Positions 1-7,593 of a stretch of DNA of 64,000 nt are shown piece by piece. This DNA is from Bacteroides sp. (GTDB taxonomy: Bacteria > Bacteroidota > Bacteroidia > Bacteroidales > Bacteroidaceae). The stretch covers positions 1-64,000 of the forward strand of contig JAJQAY010000131.1 in NCBI GenBank assembly GCA_021203515.1, in the 5' to 3' direction. Below the pieces are notes generated by a model. It ran no database searches. It was not told where the DNA came from and saw only the letters and a list, made by a program, of their open reading frames with translations. How positions within the stretch are numbered: position 1 is the first letter of the stretch; the number at the start of each line of letters is the position of its first letter. The translations under genes were made by a program, and so were the position numbers.

Positions 1-32
1 AAAAGCCTTCTTTTTGCCTGCAAAAAAGGACT

Positions 33-130
33 GACTAAACTTGTTAGACAGTCCCGTTGTGCAACTCTGCGTAATGCCTTTACGCAGTTCTACGTAACGA
101 CATTACGTAGGGCTGAGTAGAGGCATTACT
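33..130. repeat. 22-nt periodic hairpin array
   Basis: Consecutive 22-nt blocks start at about 33, 55, 77 and 99. Each carries half of small palindromes such as CTGCGTAA/TTACGCAG and CTACGTAAC/ATTACGTAG, so the DNA folds into a row of short hairpins. It lies downstream of the gene at 136-930 and may end its transcript. Similar 22-nt periodicity, with different sequence, recurs at 13266 and 22795. Confidence 0.5.
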
Positions 131-135
131 ATTTT

Positions 136-930
136 TTATCCCAAAGGATTTTCTTCCTGGTCGTCGTCGCCGCCACTGCCACCGGTACTTCCGCCTTCGG
201 GAGCTTTCCCCAGTGTAAGCGTTTTCACCACGCTGCGTGGAGTCTTCAGCGGGGAAGTGCCGCCATACTGCGTCGTCACCGTCAGCGTATACGTCCCGTC
301 CGCCAGTCCGGCAGGGATGATGAAGGTGAGCTTCTTGGGGTCGTTCACTGCCCACATGTCCTCGGTGATTTTCGTCACCGTGCCCTTGGCATCCTTTAGG
401 GTGATGCCTACTGCGGGGTCGGTGCCGGCCATTTTGATGTTCTTGCCCGTCAGCGTGAAGTTGCGTCCGGCGGTGGCGTTGAAGCCCTCGGTGCGGGTGG
501 CGGTGTCCGTGCCGCCTGCCACGAACATGGCGGAGCCTTTCTCGCCCACTACGTTCACCGTGGTCTTGTTGATGGCCTCGCGCAGTTCCTTGCCCTGGGT
601 GAAGGAGACGTAGACCGAGTTTCGTGCGGGGTCGAACGCCATGCCCTTTGCCAGGTCCTTGAACTGGGCTACTGCCTGATAGAGGCCGTTGTTCACCGAG
701 TAGCCCATCAGCAGGAGGTCTTTCGTCACCTCTTGTTCCAGGTTGACTACCGCTTCTATGGTGACACGTTCCAGTCCGGGATTCCGGGCCATCATTTCGG
801 AGATGACGCGCTGCTTGTCTGCCGTGCCTGCGGAGACGAGGACGAAGATTTTGTCGTCCGTGTCGTCCACGGTTACGGTGTTGTCTGCTAGTTGTGCGTT
901 GAGTACGTGTTTGATGTCATTGTTTGGCAT
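136..930 (-). CDS. HU-like DNA-binding domain / DUF4469 protein
   Basis: This 264-residue protein has no signal peptide. Residues about 1-125 resemble the HU-like DNA-binding domain of Bacteroidota (IHF-like strands and helices, e.g. FVLVSAGTADKQRVISEMM and VYVSFTQGKELREAI). Residues about 130-245 look like the Ig-like DUF4469 domain (NFTLTGKNIKMAG, GTYTLTVTTQYGG). The tail is Gly/Asp-rich. Such proteins are common in Bacteroides, often beside surface lipoproteins, and their role is not established. The start ATG at 930 gives MPNNDIKHV, and the stop TAA is at 136-138. It lies downstream of, and is probably co-transcribed with, the lipoprotein gene at 1045-3203. The family call rests on overall resemblance, not a search. 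Confidence 0.7.
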   Translation of the reverse strand: MPNNDIKHVLNAQLADNTVTVDDTDDKIFVLVSAGTADKQRVISEMMARNPGLERVTIEAVVNLEQEVTKDLLLMGYSVNNGLYQAVAQFKDLAKGMAFDPARNSVYVSFTQGKELREAINKTTVNVVGEKGSAMFVAGGTDTATRTEGFNATAGRNFTLTGKNIKMAGTDPAVGITLKDAKGTVTKITEDMWAVNDPKKLTFIIPAGLADGTYTLTVTTQYGGTSPLKTPRSVVKTLTLGKAPEGGSTGGSGGDDDQEENPLG

Positions 931-1044
931 AATTAAATTTGTTTTTTTGGTGAGTTAATAAAAAGTCCTGCCCCCGTCTCCGGGTCGGACGATGCCGACG
1001 GGTGAGTGGGGCAGGGCGGAATATATAATGTAAGTTTTTCGAGT

Positions 1045-3203
1045 TTACGGTTGCCGGACGAGTTTTCCTGTGCTGTCGAATTGGTACGGGCATTGTTCAT
1101 CCTCGCTGCCGGAGTGGCTGGTGTTCCAGGCACCGATGGCGGCGTTCATGGCAGATATTTGGTCTGCGATAGAGGTTACGACGCATACGGCGGGGTGATG
1201 TTGATGGTGCCGTCAGGATAAAGATTGCTCGTTGTATCATTCTCACCCATGTCATCCTGGTCTATAACGTCTATTTCACCATCGCCATTAGTGTCTTCGC
1301 CTTTGTCGTCGTCTGTCAGCGTGGTGGTGTAGCAGTGCGTCACGTTCAGAGTGTTGTTTTCTACCGTATTTTCTCCTATCAAACCGCCAGTGTAGTTTCC
1401 GCTTCCTGTGATACTTCCCGTGGCGTAGCAGGCGGTAATCGTTATTGTAGAAACTGTTGCTGGGTTTAACTTTGTTCCTCCTATCAGTCCGCCGCCACCA
1501 GACCGAGATGTTTCCACATTTCCGGTAGCATAGCAGGCGATAAGGTCGATGTCGGCATTGTTGGAAGCAATATGCCCTATCAGTCCACCGGTATATCTTC
1601 CTCCCTTTACCTCGCAAGTGGCGTGGCAACCTTCTATGGTGATTTTATACTCGTTATTTATCCCTCCTATCAGCCCACCGATATAGTTACTCTCTTTTGC
1701 GTCAATTTTTCCTCCTTCCACTTTGCAGTTCTCTATGTTTCCATCTACTATGGTGGCCACCAGTCCTCCTGCTATATTCATAAATCCTTCAATGGAAGGG
1801 GCGGCTATCGTGAGATTTTTGATACTGCCGTTCGTGACTCCTCCAAAGAAGCCGCAATATCCCATAAACTTTGTTGCCGATATTGTCAGCCCGCTGATGG
1901 TGTGGTTGTCTCCATCGAAGTTTCCGGAGAAGGGGCCTTTTGTTCCTATCGGTGTCCAGTCTTTTCCGCTTAGGTTTACGTCTGTTGTCAGTTTGAAGTA
2001 CAGTCCATTGCAGTAGTTGCCGCCATCTACGGTCTTGCCCAGTAGTTCCAGGTCTGTCCGGTTGCTGAGGAGGTAGGGTGACGCTTTCGTCCCCTCGCCT
2101 TGGAAGTAGGCTCTTTTCAGTTGTAGATTGTAGCTGCATGTGTGGGTGACGTTGTCGGTCACCGTTATCTGGAGGAGCGCTTCGCCCATAACCGGTGTGT
2201 CGAGGGTGATGCGCTGTGCCCGGCGGTCGAGTTCGATGCTCCATGACCCGGCTGTGTTTTCTTTCAGCTCTGCCGTGACCGTCAGCTTGTCGGCATCCAT
2301 ATCCGTACCCGTAAAGCTATGCTCCAGCGTGTTGCTGTCGTCCGGTGTGAGGGGTGCGTTCAGGTTGGTGAGCGCAATGTTGTTGAGGGTGAAGCTCAAA
2401 CCTATTCCTTTATAGAGGGGCATCTGTAGGGTGGGGTTGTCCGTCAGGTTGTCCGGTGTGTTGTCTGCCAGGGTGAAGATGACGTAATCCTTGCTGCTCG
2501 TATAGTCTACGCCGTTTTTCACGAAGATGGCGTCACCGTCCTTGCCGTTCGTTCCGTCTTTGCCGTCCGTGCCGTTGATGCGATACCAGGTCAGTCGGTT
2601 GTCTACGCTCAAGTACCAGGCAGCGTCGTTCTTCACTCCGCCGTCGGTCTTGATGGTGATGCCGGTAGCGGGCAGGCTGCTGCCCAGCAGTATCTGCGGA
2701 ACTGGGGCAGAGGTGCCGGGAGTGCCTTGCTCGCCTTTGTCTCCTTGCTCACCTTTGTCTCCATTCGCCCGGATTGGGTTGCCCGCTTCGTCTTTCATCA
2801 GCTCTCCGTTCACTGTCCAATACCAGTTTTCGTCCGGCTGCTGCACGGCGCTGATTAAGGGCGTGCCGCCTGCTTCTCCCTTTTCACCTTGAATGCCTTG
2901 TGCGCCAGTCTCCCCCTTCGCTCCATTATAGATGGTGATGGGCGAGGCGTGCAGAAACTGGATGGTGTAGCCCACCTGCTCGCCGCTTTGCATCACGGGC
3001 GTCACGGCGGTGATGTAGTCCGTCGTGCTCAGTAACTGTTGCAGGGAGACAAGGTTGCTGTTCACCTCGTTTTGCCACTTCTCCAACGCCTTGATGCGGT
3101 CGGAGTTGCTGTTGATTTTCTTCCACAAGTCAGCGTGGCCGCAGGTGCATCCTGCAAGGAGTAGCACGGTGAGTGCCATTCATAGATAGTTTGTTCGTTT
3201 CAT
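1045..3203 (-). pseudogene. DUF4988 / collagen-like / GLUG-repeat lipoprotein, with lesions
   Basis: A large surface lipoprotein of about 718 residues if repaired. From ATG 3203 the frame reads MKRTNYL, then TGA at 3180-3182, then MALTVLLLAGC with a lipobox. An ATG right after the stop (3179) could still start a short signal peptide. Next come a coiled-coil DUF4988-like segment (LWKKINSNSDRIKALEKW), collagen-like Gly-X-Y tracts (GAKGETGAQGIQGEKGEAGG, GDKGEQGDKGEQG, GTDGKDGTNGKDGD), and GLUG-type repeats (GGLIGG, TGGLIGE). A G4 run at 1192-1195 (minus-strand CCCC) needs one more base to continue into the natural end (SIADQISAMNAAIGAW) with stop at 1045. Probably a surface adhesin-like protein; the ligand is unknown. 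Confidence 0.75.
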
Positions 3204-3667
3204 GATAGTATAAAATATTGATTGATAAGTTGCAGGGTTCGTGGCTGCCGCGATGAAGAGGGACAGCCGGAGAACAAAGAAAGCGCCTGTGGTACGTGCA
3301 TTCGGCACGCTCCACAGGCGTATTGTGTCTTGCAGCACACGGCTGCAAATATCTCTTGGTTAATAATGCTTACAACTGCGGGGGGGGGGGTAAAAGCCTT
3401 TCACCGACTGCTGGGCAGCAGATAGCGGTGTGTGAGGAGGTGGCTTTTGCCTGGCGCGACGTCTTGTTCATGATAAATAGCTGTAAAGACATTAGTTTTG
3501 TTTTGTCCTGCAAAGTTAAGCAATCGTGGGAAACGGCAAACATTTTTATCGTTTTTCTTCACGGAAAATCACTTTGTACTATAAGAAATCTTCTTCTGCC
3601 GGGATGTATCCGTAATTATGGTCATGCTATCCGTAATCTGTCTACAAGGATGTTCACCGCTTCTCCC
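3204..3667. other. Intergenic/leader region with hairpin and poly-G tract
   Basis: No gene seen. It holds a strong hairpin at 3284-3320 (CGCCTGTGG paired with CCACAGGCG) and an 11-G run at 3380-3390. If the minus-strand -7 box at 3511-3518 is used, this is a leader of about 300 nt for the lipoprotein gene. Confidence 0.4.
3511..3540 (-). promoter_or_regulatory. Putative Bacteroides promoter for the lipoprotein gene
   Basis: On the minus strand TAACTTTG (3511-3518) matches the -7 consensus TAnnTTTG. TTTG at 3537-3540 is a candidate -33 box, 18 nt upstream (slightly short). Confidence 0.45.
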
Positions 3668-3675
3668 TACATTTG
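3668..3675 (+). promoter_or_regulatory. Putative -7 box for the flavoprotein gene
   Basis: TACATTTG matches TAnnTTTG and lies 31 nt before the ATG at 3707. No convincing -33 element is seen. Confidence 0.45.
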
Positions 3676-3706
3676 CAGTGTCATACAAAAAGAACCTATA
3701 TACAGA

Positions 3707-4259
3707 ATGATTATGAACAAGAAAGTATTGATTTTATCATCCAGTCCCCGCCGTGGCGGCAATACGGACACACTTTGCGATGAATTTATGCGCGGAGCCA
3801 TTGAAGGAGGAAACGAAGCGGAGAAGATTTTCCTGCGCGACAAGACCATACACTATTGTACGGGTTGCAGCACATGCAGCCTCCGCCAGAAGCCTTGTCC
3901 ACAAAAGGATGATGCCGCCGGCCTCATTGAAAAGATGCTGCAAGCCGATGTCATTGTCCTCAGCACCCCCCGTCTACTTCTATGCAATGAGCGCCCAACT
4001 GAAAACCTTCCTCGACCGTTGCTGCGGGCTCTATACGGAAATGAGCAACAAAGAATTCTATTTCATCGCTGCCGGTGCCGAGGGCGAAGCGGGGCGTCGG
4101 GCACTGGAGCGCACGTTCGACAACCTCATGGGATTTATAGACTGTCTGGAAAATCCTATAGTCCGCGGTCGGTTGCTTGCCACCGGTGTTTGGCATGTAG
4201 GTGATATAAAAGGCAATCCGGCGTTGCAGGAAGCCTTAGAACTGGGAAGAAAAGTATAA
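3707..4259 (+). pseudogene. NADPH-dependent FMN reductase / flavodoxin-like protein, frameshifted
   Basis: Encodes a flavodoxin-fold oxidoreductase of about 183 residues if repaired. The N-terminus MIMNKKVLILSSSPRRGGNT is the typical FMN phosphate-binding loop (SSPRxxGNT), and CTGCSTCSLRQKPC is the cysteine-rich stretch seen in iron-sulfur-flavoprotein-like members. The frame breaks in a C6 run at 3966-3971. With five C it reads VIVLSTPVYFYAMSAQLKTF, a classic family motif, and continues to the stop at 4257-4259. It probably reduces FMN or a quinone-like substrate in the cytoplasm; the true substrate cannot be told. Monocistronic, with its own -7 box. Confidence 0.8.
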
Positions 4260-4300
4260 ATCATTAAAACAACAGAGAATAATGAAAAGAGTATTCACTT

Positions 4301-4914
4301 TTAGTGTAAGAAAGCTTCTTCTGCGTTTTTCAGCTCTATTAAGTCAAAGTACATCAAACGCGTTTTCAGCTTTCCGTCAATTATAAAACCATTATTTTCT
4401 ATCTCTTGTTGTTCGCTGGAATATATGAATTTAAAGCCATTCTTTTGGTAATACTTGATGGGCCTTCTTCATTGTATGCGTCTACAACCAGAAAACGGCA
4501 ACCGGTTTTGTTGGCTGTGTCGATGAACCATGATTTAATGAAAGTCATTAAGTCTGAACCTATACCGTGGCGTTTATAGTCTATGTTAATTCCTAATCGC
4601 CCAATCAATACTGCCGGATAGCGGCTCATTTGTTTGGAGTAGGGAATATCCTTATTTATTTTCTTGCCTCGGCTATTGGGTAGAAGATTAACACGCACAC
4701 TATCATTGGAAACAGTAAAGGCGCATATAATAATGTTAGGACTGTTGTCTAGCCGGAAACAATAACTTTTACCCAATAATTGTTCGGAATACAGATGGGA
4801 CTCGTTGTAAAAGAAGTCATTTAGGTCGTCGTTACCACAATCAAACTTGTCGCATTGGGTAATAGTAGTGTCATTCAATATAGAAATGGAGCACTCGTCG
4901 AAAAGTAAACTCAT
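4301..4914 (-). pseudogene. GNAT family N-acetyltransferase, frameshifted
   Basis: A GCN5-type acetyltransferase of about 204 residues if repaired. LIGRLGINIDYKRHGIGSDL is the acetyl-CoA-binding motif A (R/Q-x-x-G-x-G region), followed by CRFLVVDAYNE. The frame then breaks at 4460-4462 (minus-strand CCC). With CCCC it reads NEEGPIKYYQKNGFKFIY and runs to a stop at 4301-4303. The stop of the small gene at 4922 lies 7 bp before its ATG, so the two form one transcript. Pairs of a GNAT with a short basic partner resemble TacT-type toxin-antitoxin modules. Here that is inference from layout, and the partner is not a recognisable RHH antitoxin. Confidence 0.75.
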
Positions 4915-4921
4915 TCGTCTT

Positions 4922-5083
4922 TTAGAGTATTTTCGATTTCTTCAATAGTGCACGAGTACGGCGCACATTTTGAGTGTAGTCTATAGAAGCGCGTCTTTCT
5001 TTAAATGCCTTGTCGGCTTCTTTTGCGAAAGTTTCGGCTTCTTTCCCTTTGAGTGTAGGAATGGTTCTGATTGCTATTGCCAT
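4922..5083 (-). CDS. Small basic protein paired with the GNAT
   Basis: Encodes about 53 residues, rich in Lys/Arg/Ala (MAIAIRTIPTLKGKEAETF onward), predicted mostly helical. ATG 5083 is preferred over the upstream ATG 5104, because the promoter -7 box (5102-5109) overlaps the upstream start and transcription would begin after it. I know no function. Tight linkage to the GNAT at 4301-4914 suggests it modulates or neutralises that enzyme. Confidence 0.65.
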   Translation of the reverse strand: MAIAIRTIPTLKGKEAETFAKEADKAFKERRASIDYTQNVRRTRALLKKSKIL

Positions 5084-5101
5084 ATTTGTTATATTGTGTT
5101 G

Positions 5102-5133
5102 CAAATGTAAGGCTTTCTTTGTTTGTCAACAAA
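5102..5133 (-). promoter_or_regulatory. Bacteroides promoter for the small protein/GNAT operon
   Basis: Minus strand: TTTG (5130-5133), a 20-nt spacer, then TACATTTG (5102-5109). This is an essentially perfect -33/-7 pair, about 19 nt before ATG 5083. Confidence 0.75.
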
Positions 5134-5167
5134 TAAATCGGAGGAAAACTTCTTTTTAATTATCAGG

Positions 5168-5242
5168 CATAAAAAAAGTATTAGGTACCGACCGCGCAAC
5201 ATAACCGCGCAGCCAATACCTAATACTTAATACCTAATACTT
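5168..5242. repeat. Heptamer-built hairpin, probable terminator
   Basis: GTATTAGGTA near 5177 pairs with repeated TACCTAATAC / TTAATAC units at 5212-5240. It lies just after the stop of the peptidase gene on the minus strand, so it probably ends that transcript. Same family as the element at 14363-14466. Confidence 0.55.
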
Positions 5243-5246
5243 AATT

Positions 5247-6425
5247 TTACATTCCCAGCTTCTTCAAGATAGCCTTCGGCACGGCATTCTTGTTCACCAG
5301 AATATTGATAGTCTTGTAGGCTACGAACGGTTTGGAAGCATACCATGCTCCTTTGTACGGGTTGTTGGTGCCCCAGGAGTTCTTTACCATATAATATTCC
5401 TTGCCGTTCTGGTCTTTGGCGATACCGTAGATAAGCATACCGTGGTCGTCGGTAGTTTCCCAGTTATCGAAAGCTGCCTGGCGCATTTCCTGCGTTACGG
5501 TGATTTCGGGCAACGGACGGGAAGTCAACTCCTTGCGCTTGTCTACAGCAGTCAGTCCCAGCCAGTGTGCCATGTCCGAACCGGTCAGCTCTGCACCACG
5601 TGCAGCGTCCGGCACTACGGCGATGCCGTCACGGGTAAATCCGTCTTCACTCACGTCGCTGCCCCAAGCCACGGTATAACCGTTGTTCACGGCATTCTCG
5701 ATGACAGACATGAACTCCATCAGCGGCAAGTTCCATGACAGACCATTGCGCCAGTTGTCCTGAATTTCGATGTTCATCGGCGTGTAGAAAGGATGGTGAG
5801 TGAACGAAGTCAGGGAGATGTAGTCGTCCGGGTTGATGCCGAGAGACTCGCCGAATGACTTCGGAGTATATTCCTTACCTTTATAAGTAAACGTCTCCGG
5901 ACACTTGCCCAGATAAGTGTCGTAGATGGCGCACAAGCCTTTTTTCCATACCGGAGTCAGCTTCTTGCCTTTGATTACTGCGTTTACATAAGCACCTGCC
6001 ACAGCATCCAGTTCGTTGTGAACCGGCAGCGTGTCGCCGTACATAATGCCCGGTATTGCTTCCTGCGGCACCATTCCGTAGTTCTTCAGGCAATACATCA
6101 CGTCGTAGAAGTTTCCGCCCGGCGAGAATGAACTGTCGCCGTGATAGCGCACGTAGTTGACGCCGCGGTCTTGCATCGTGTGGTGCACGACGAGCATCTC
6201 GGAAAGGTCATACTCACCTTTGCCCATGCGCAGCAGTTCGCTTTCGAGGAAACCGATGCTTGAAAAGCTCCAGCAAGTAGAGGAACGGTTTTGATTTTTA
6301 ACTGAAGTGATTGGATTTGCTTTTACAGTGGTAAAGACGAACCCTTCTTCTTTCGGGGTGTTTTGTGCCGTCATATTCAGGCTTAATAAACCCAAAGTGG
6401 CGATTAGTATGGACTTTTTCATCAT
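5247..6425 (-). CDS. Secreted C1-family (papain-like) aminopeptidase/bleomycin-hydrolase-like peptidase
   Basis: Encodes 392 residues with an N-terminal signal peptide (MMKKSILIATLGLLSLNMTA, then Q). The papain-fold catalytic set is present: Cys51 in NQNRSSTCWSFSS, His about 328 in DDHGMLIYG, and Asn about 349 in VKNSWG. Length and motifs fit the C1B-like aminopeptidase C/BleH relatives that Bacteroides exports. Some such peptidases process or degrade peptides in the periplasm; the substrate is unknown. The gene is intact. It is divergent from the patatin gene, with overlapping -7 boxes between them. Confidence 0.85.
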   Translation of the reverse strand: MMKKSILIATLGLLSLNMTAQNTPKEEGFVFTTVKANPITSVKNQNRSSTCWSFSSIGFLESELLRMGKGEYDLSEMLVVHHTMQDRGVNYVRYHGDSSFSPGGNFYDVMYCLKNYGMVPQEAIPGIMYGDTLPVHNELDAVAGAYVNAVIKGKKLTPVWKKGLCAIYDTYLGKCPETFTYKGKEYTPKSFGESLGINPDDYISLTSFTHHPFYTPMNIEIQDNWRNGLSWNLPLMEFMSVIENAVNNGYTVAWGSDVSEDGFTRDGIAVVPDAARGAELTGSDMAHWLGLTAVDKRKELTSRPLPEITVTQEMRQAAFDNWETTDDHGMLIYGIAKDQNGKEYYMVKNSWGTNNPYKGAWYASKPFVAYKTINILVNKNAVPKAILKKLGM

Positions 6426-6456
6426 GATAAATGTGACATTATGGTTGTTATTTGCG

Positions 6457-6495
6457 CAAAGATAGAGAGAATATCACAAACAAAAGCTATCTTTG
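6457..6495. promoter_or_regulatory. Divergent -7 boxes between peptidase and patatin genes
   Basis: TATCTTTG occurs on the minus strand at 6457-6464 (for the peptidase) and on the plus strand at 6488-6495 (for the patatin, ATG 6516). The two promoters are interleaved within about 90 bp, so they may compete. The -33 boxes are weak. Confidence 0.55.
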
Positions 6496-6515
6496 GTGCA
6501 CTAATTCTGACATTT

Positions 6516-7367
6516 ATGGAAAAATTGATACGAATAGACGGAAAAAGCGGATTAGTTCTTGAAGGTGGCGGCATGCGTGGTGTCTTTACTTGCGGCGTGC
6601 TCGACAACTTTATGGACCGGGGCATCCGCTTTCCCTATGCCATCGGTGTCAGTGCCGGAGCGTGCAACGGACTGTCCTACATGTCCGGTCAGCGTGGGCG
6701 TGCCAAGTACAGCAACATCGACCTGCTGGAGAAGTATAATTGCATCGGCCTGAAACACCCCCTGACGAAGCGCAACATCCTCGACTTCGACCTGCTGTTC
6801 CAGGCGTTTCCCGAAGAGATATTGCCCTACGACTACGAGGCCTATTTCCGCAATCCCGACCGCTTTGTAATGGTGACGACCAACTGCGAGACGGGCGAAG
6901 CCAACTACTTTGAGGAGAAGCGGAGCAAGGAACATGTCATCGACATTGTACGCGCTTCGAGCAGCCTGCCTTTCGTTTGTCCCATTGCCTACGTGGATGG
7001 CGTGCTGATGCTCGACGGCGGTATTGTGGACAGCATCCTCCTGCTGCGTGCCCGCCGCGACGGCTTCACCCGCAATGTAGTGGTGCTGACCCGCAACCGG
7101 GGCTATCGCAAGGACATTCAGGGCACTAAAGTCCCTCCGTTCATCTATAAGAAATATCCCCTCCTGCGCGAGGCTATCAACATGCGCAGCTACGTCTACA
7201 ACGAACAGCTGGAACTGGTGGAGCACCTGGAGGATGCAGGCGAGATTACCGTTATCCGTCCATTGAAGGCGGTAGCGGTAGACCGCATCGAACGGGACAT
7301 CCGTAAGCTGACCGACTTCTATGAAGAAGGATATGCTTGCGCGGCGGCGTTTCAATTTCAGCAATAA
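6516..7367 (+). CDS. Patatin-like phospholipase
   Basis: Encodes 283 residues with no signal peptide. LVLEGGGMRGVFTCGVLD gives the oxyanion Gly-rich loop, GVSAG carries the nucleophile Ser46, and DGG with Asp167 completes the Ser-Asp dyad. This matches the YjjU/RssA-like cytoplasmic patatin families, expected to hydrolyse acyl esters of phospholipids or related lipids. ATG 6516 is chosen because it follows a TATCTTTG -7 box and gives the family's usual N-terminus; an in-frame upstream ATG at 6441 lies before the promoter. Intact. Confidence 0.88.
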   Translation: MEKLIRIDGKSGLVLEGGGMRGVFTCGVLDNFMDRGIRFPYAIGVSAGACNGLSYMSGQRGRAKYSNIDLLEKYNCIGLKHPLTKRNILDFDLLFQAFPEEILPYDYEAYFRNPDRFVMVTTNCETGEANYFEEKRSKEHVIDIVRASSSLPFVCPIAYVDGVLMLDGGIVDSILLLRARRDGFTRNVVVLTRNRGYRKDIQGTKVPPFIYKKYPLLREAINMRSYVYNEQLELVEHLEDAGEITVIRPLKAVAVDRIERDIRKLTDFYEEGYACAAAFQFQQ

Positions 7368-7370
7368 TCT

Positions 7371-7435
7371 GCGTGAATTTGCGCTAATCTGCGTTTCTTT
7401 CTAAGCTCTGTGCTCTTTGTGGTGAGAGGATTTAT
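7371..7435. repeat. Half of a long imperfect palindrome (ATCTGCGTT family)
   Basis: Contains GCTAATCTGCGTTTCTT and CTCTTTGTGGTGA, matching the right arms of the palindromes at 11865-12059 and 17821-17967. The left arm is missing here. Confidence 0.5.
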
Positions 7436-7593
7436 CTCCGGCTTTCAGTAATCCTGTTACATCTTCTATCACTTTTGTTACATGGTATCATAATTGCTAC
7501 TCTCTGAAACAATTCTTTCAGTCGGTGGTGAACAATTCCGTTTCCTTTGCCGGTGCAAACGATGACAATCGAAACTTTAAATTGTATCATACC

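Noticed and set aside
3380..3390. Poly-G tract as a phase-variation switch
   Set aside because: It lies in non-coding DNA far from promoter boxes, and homopolymer lengths in this sequence are not reliable.
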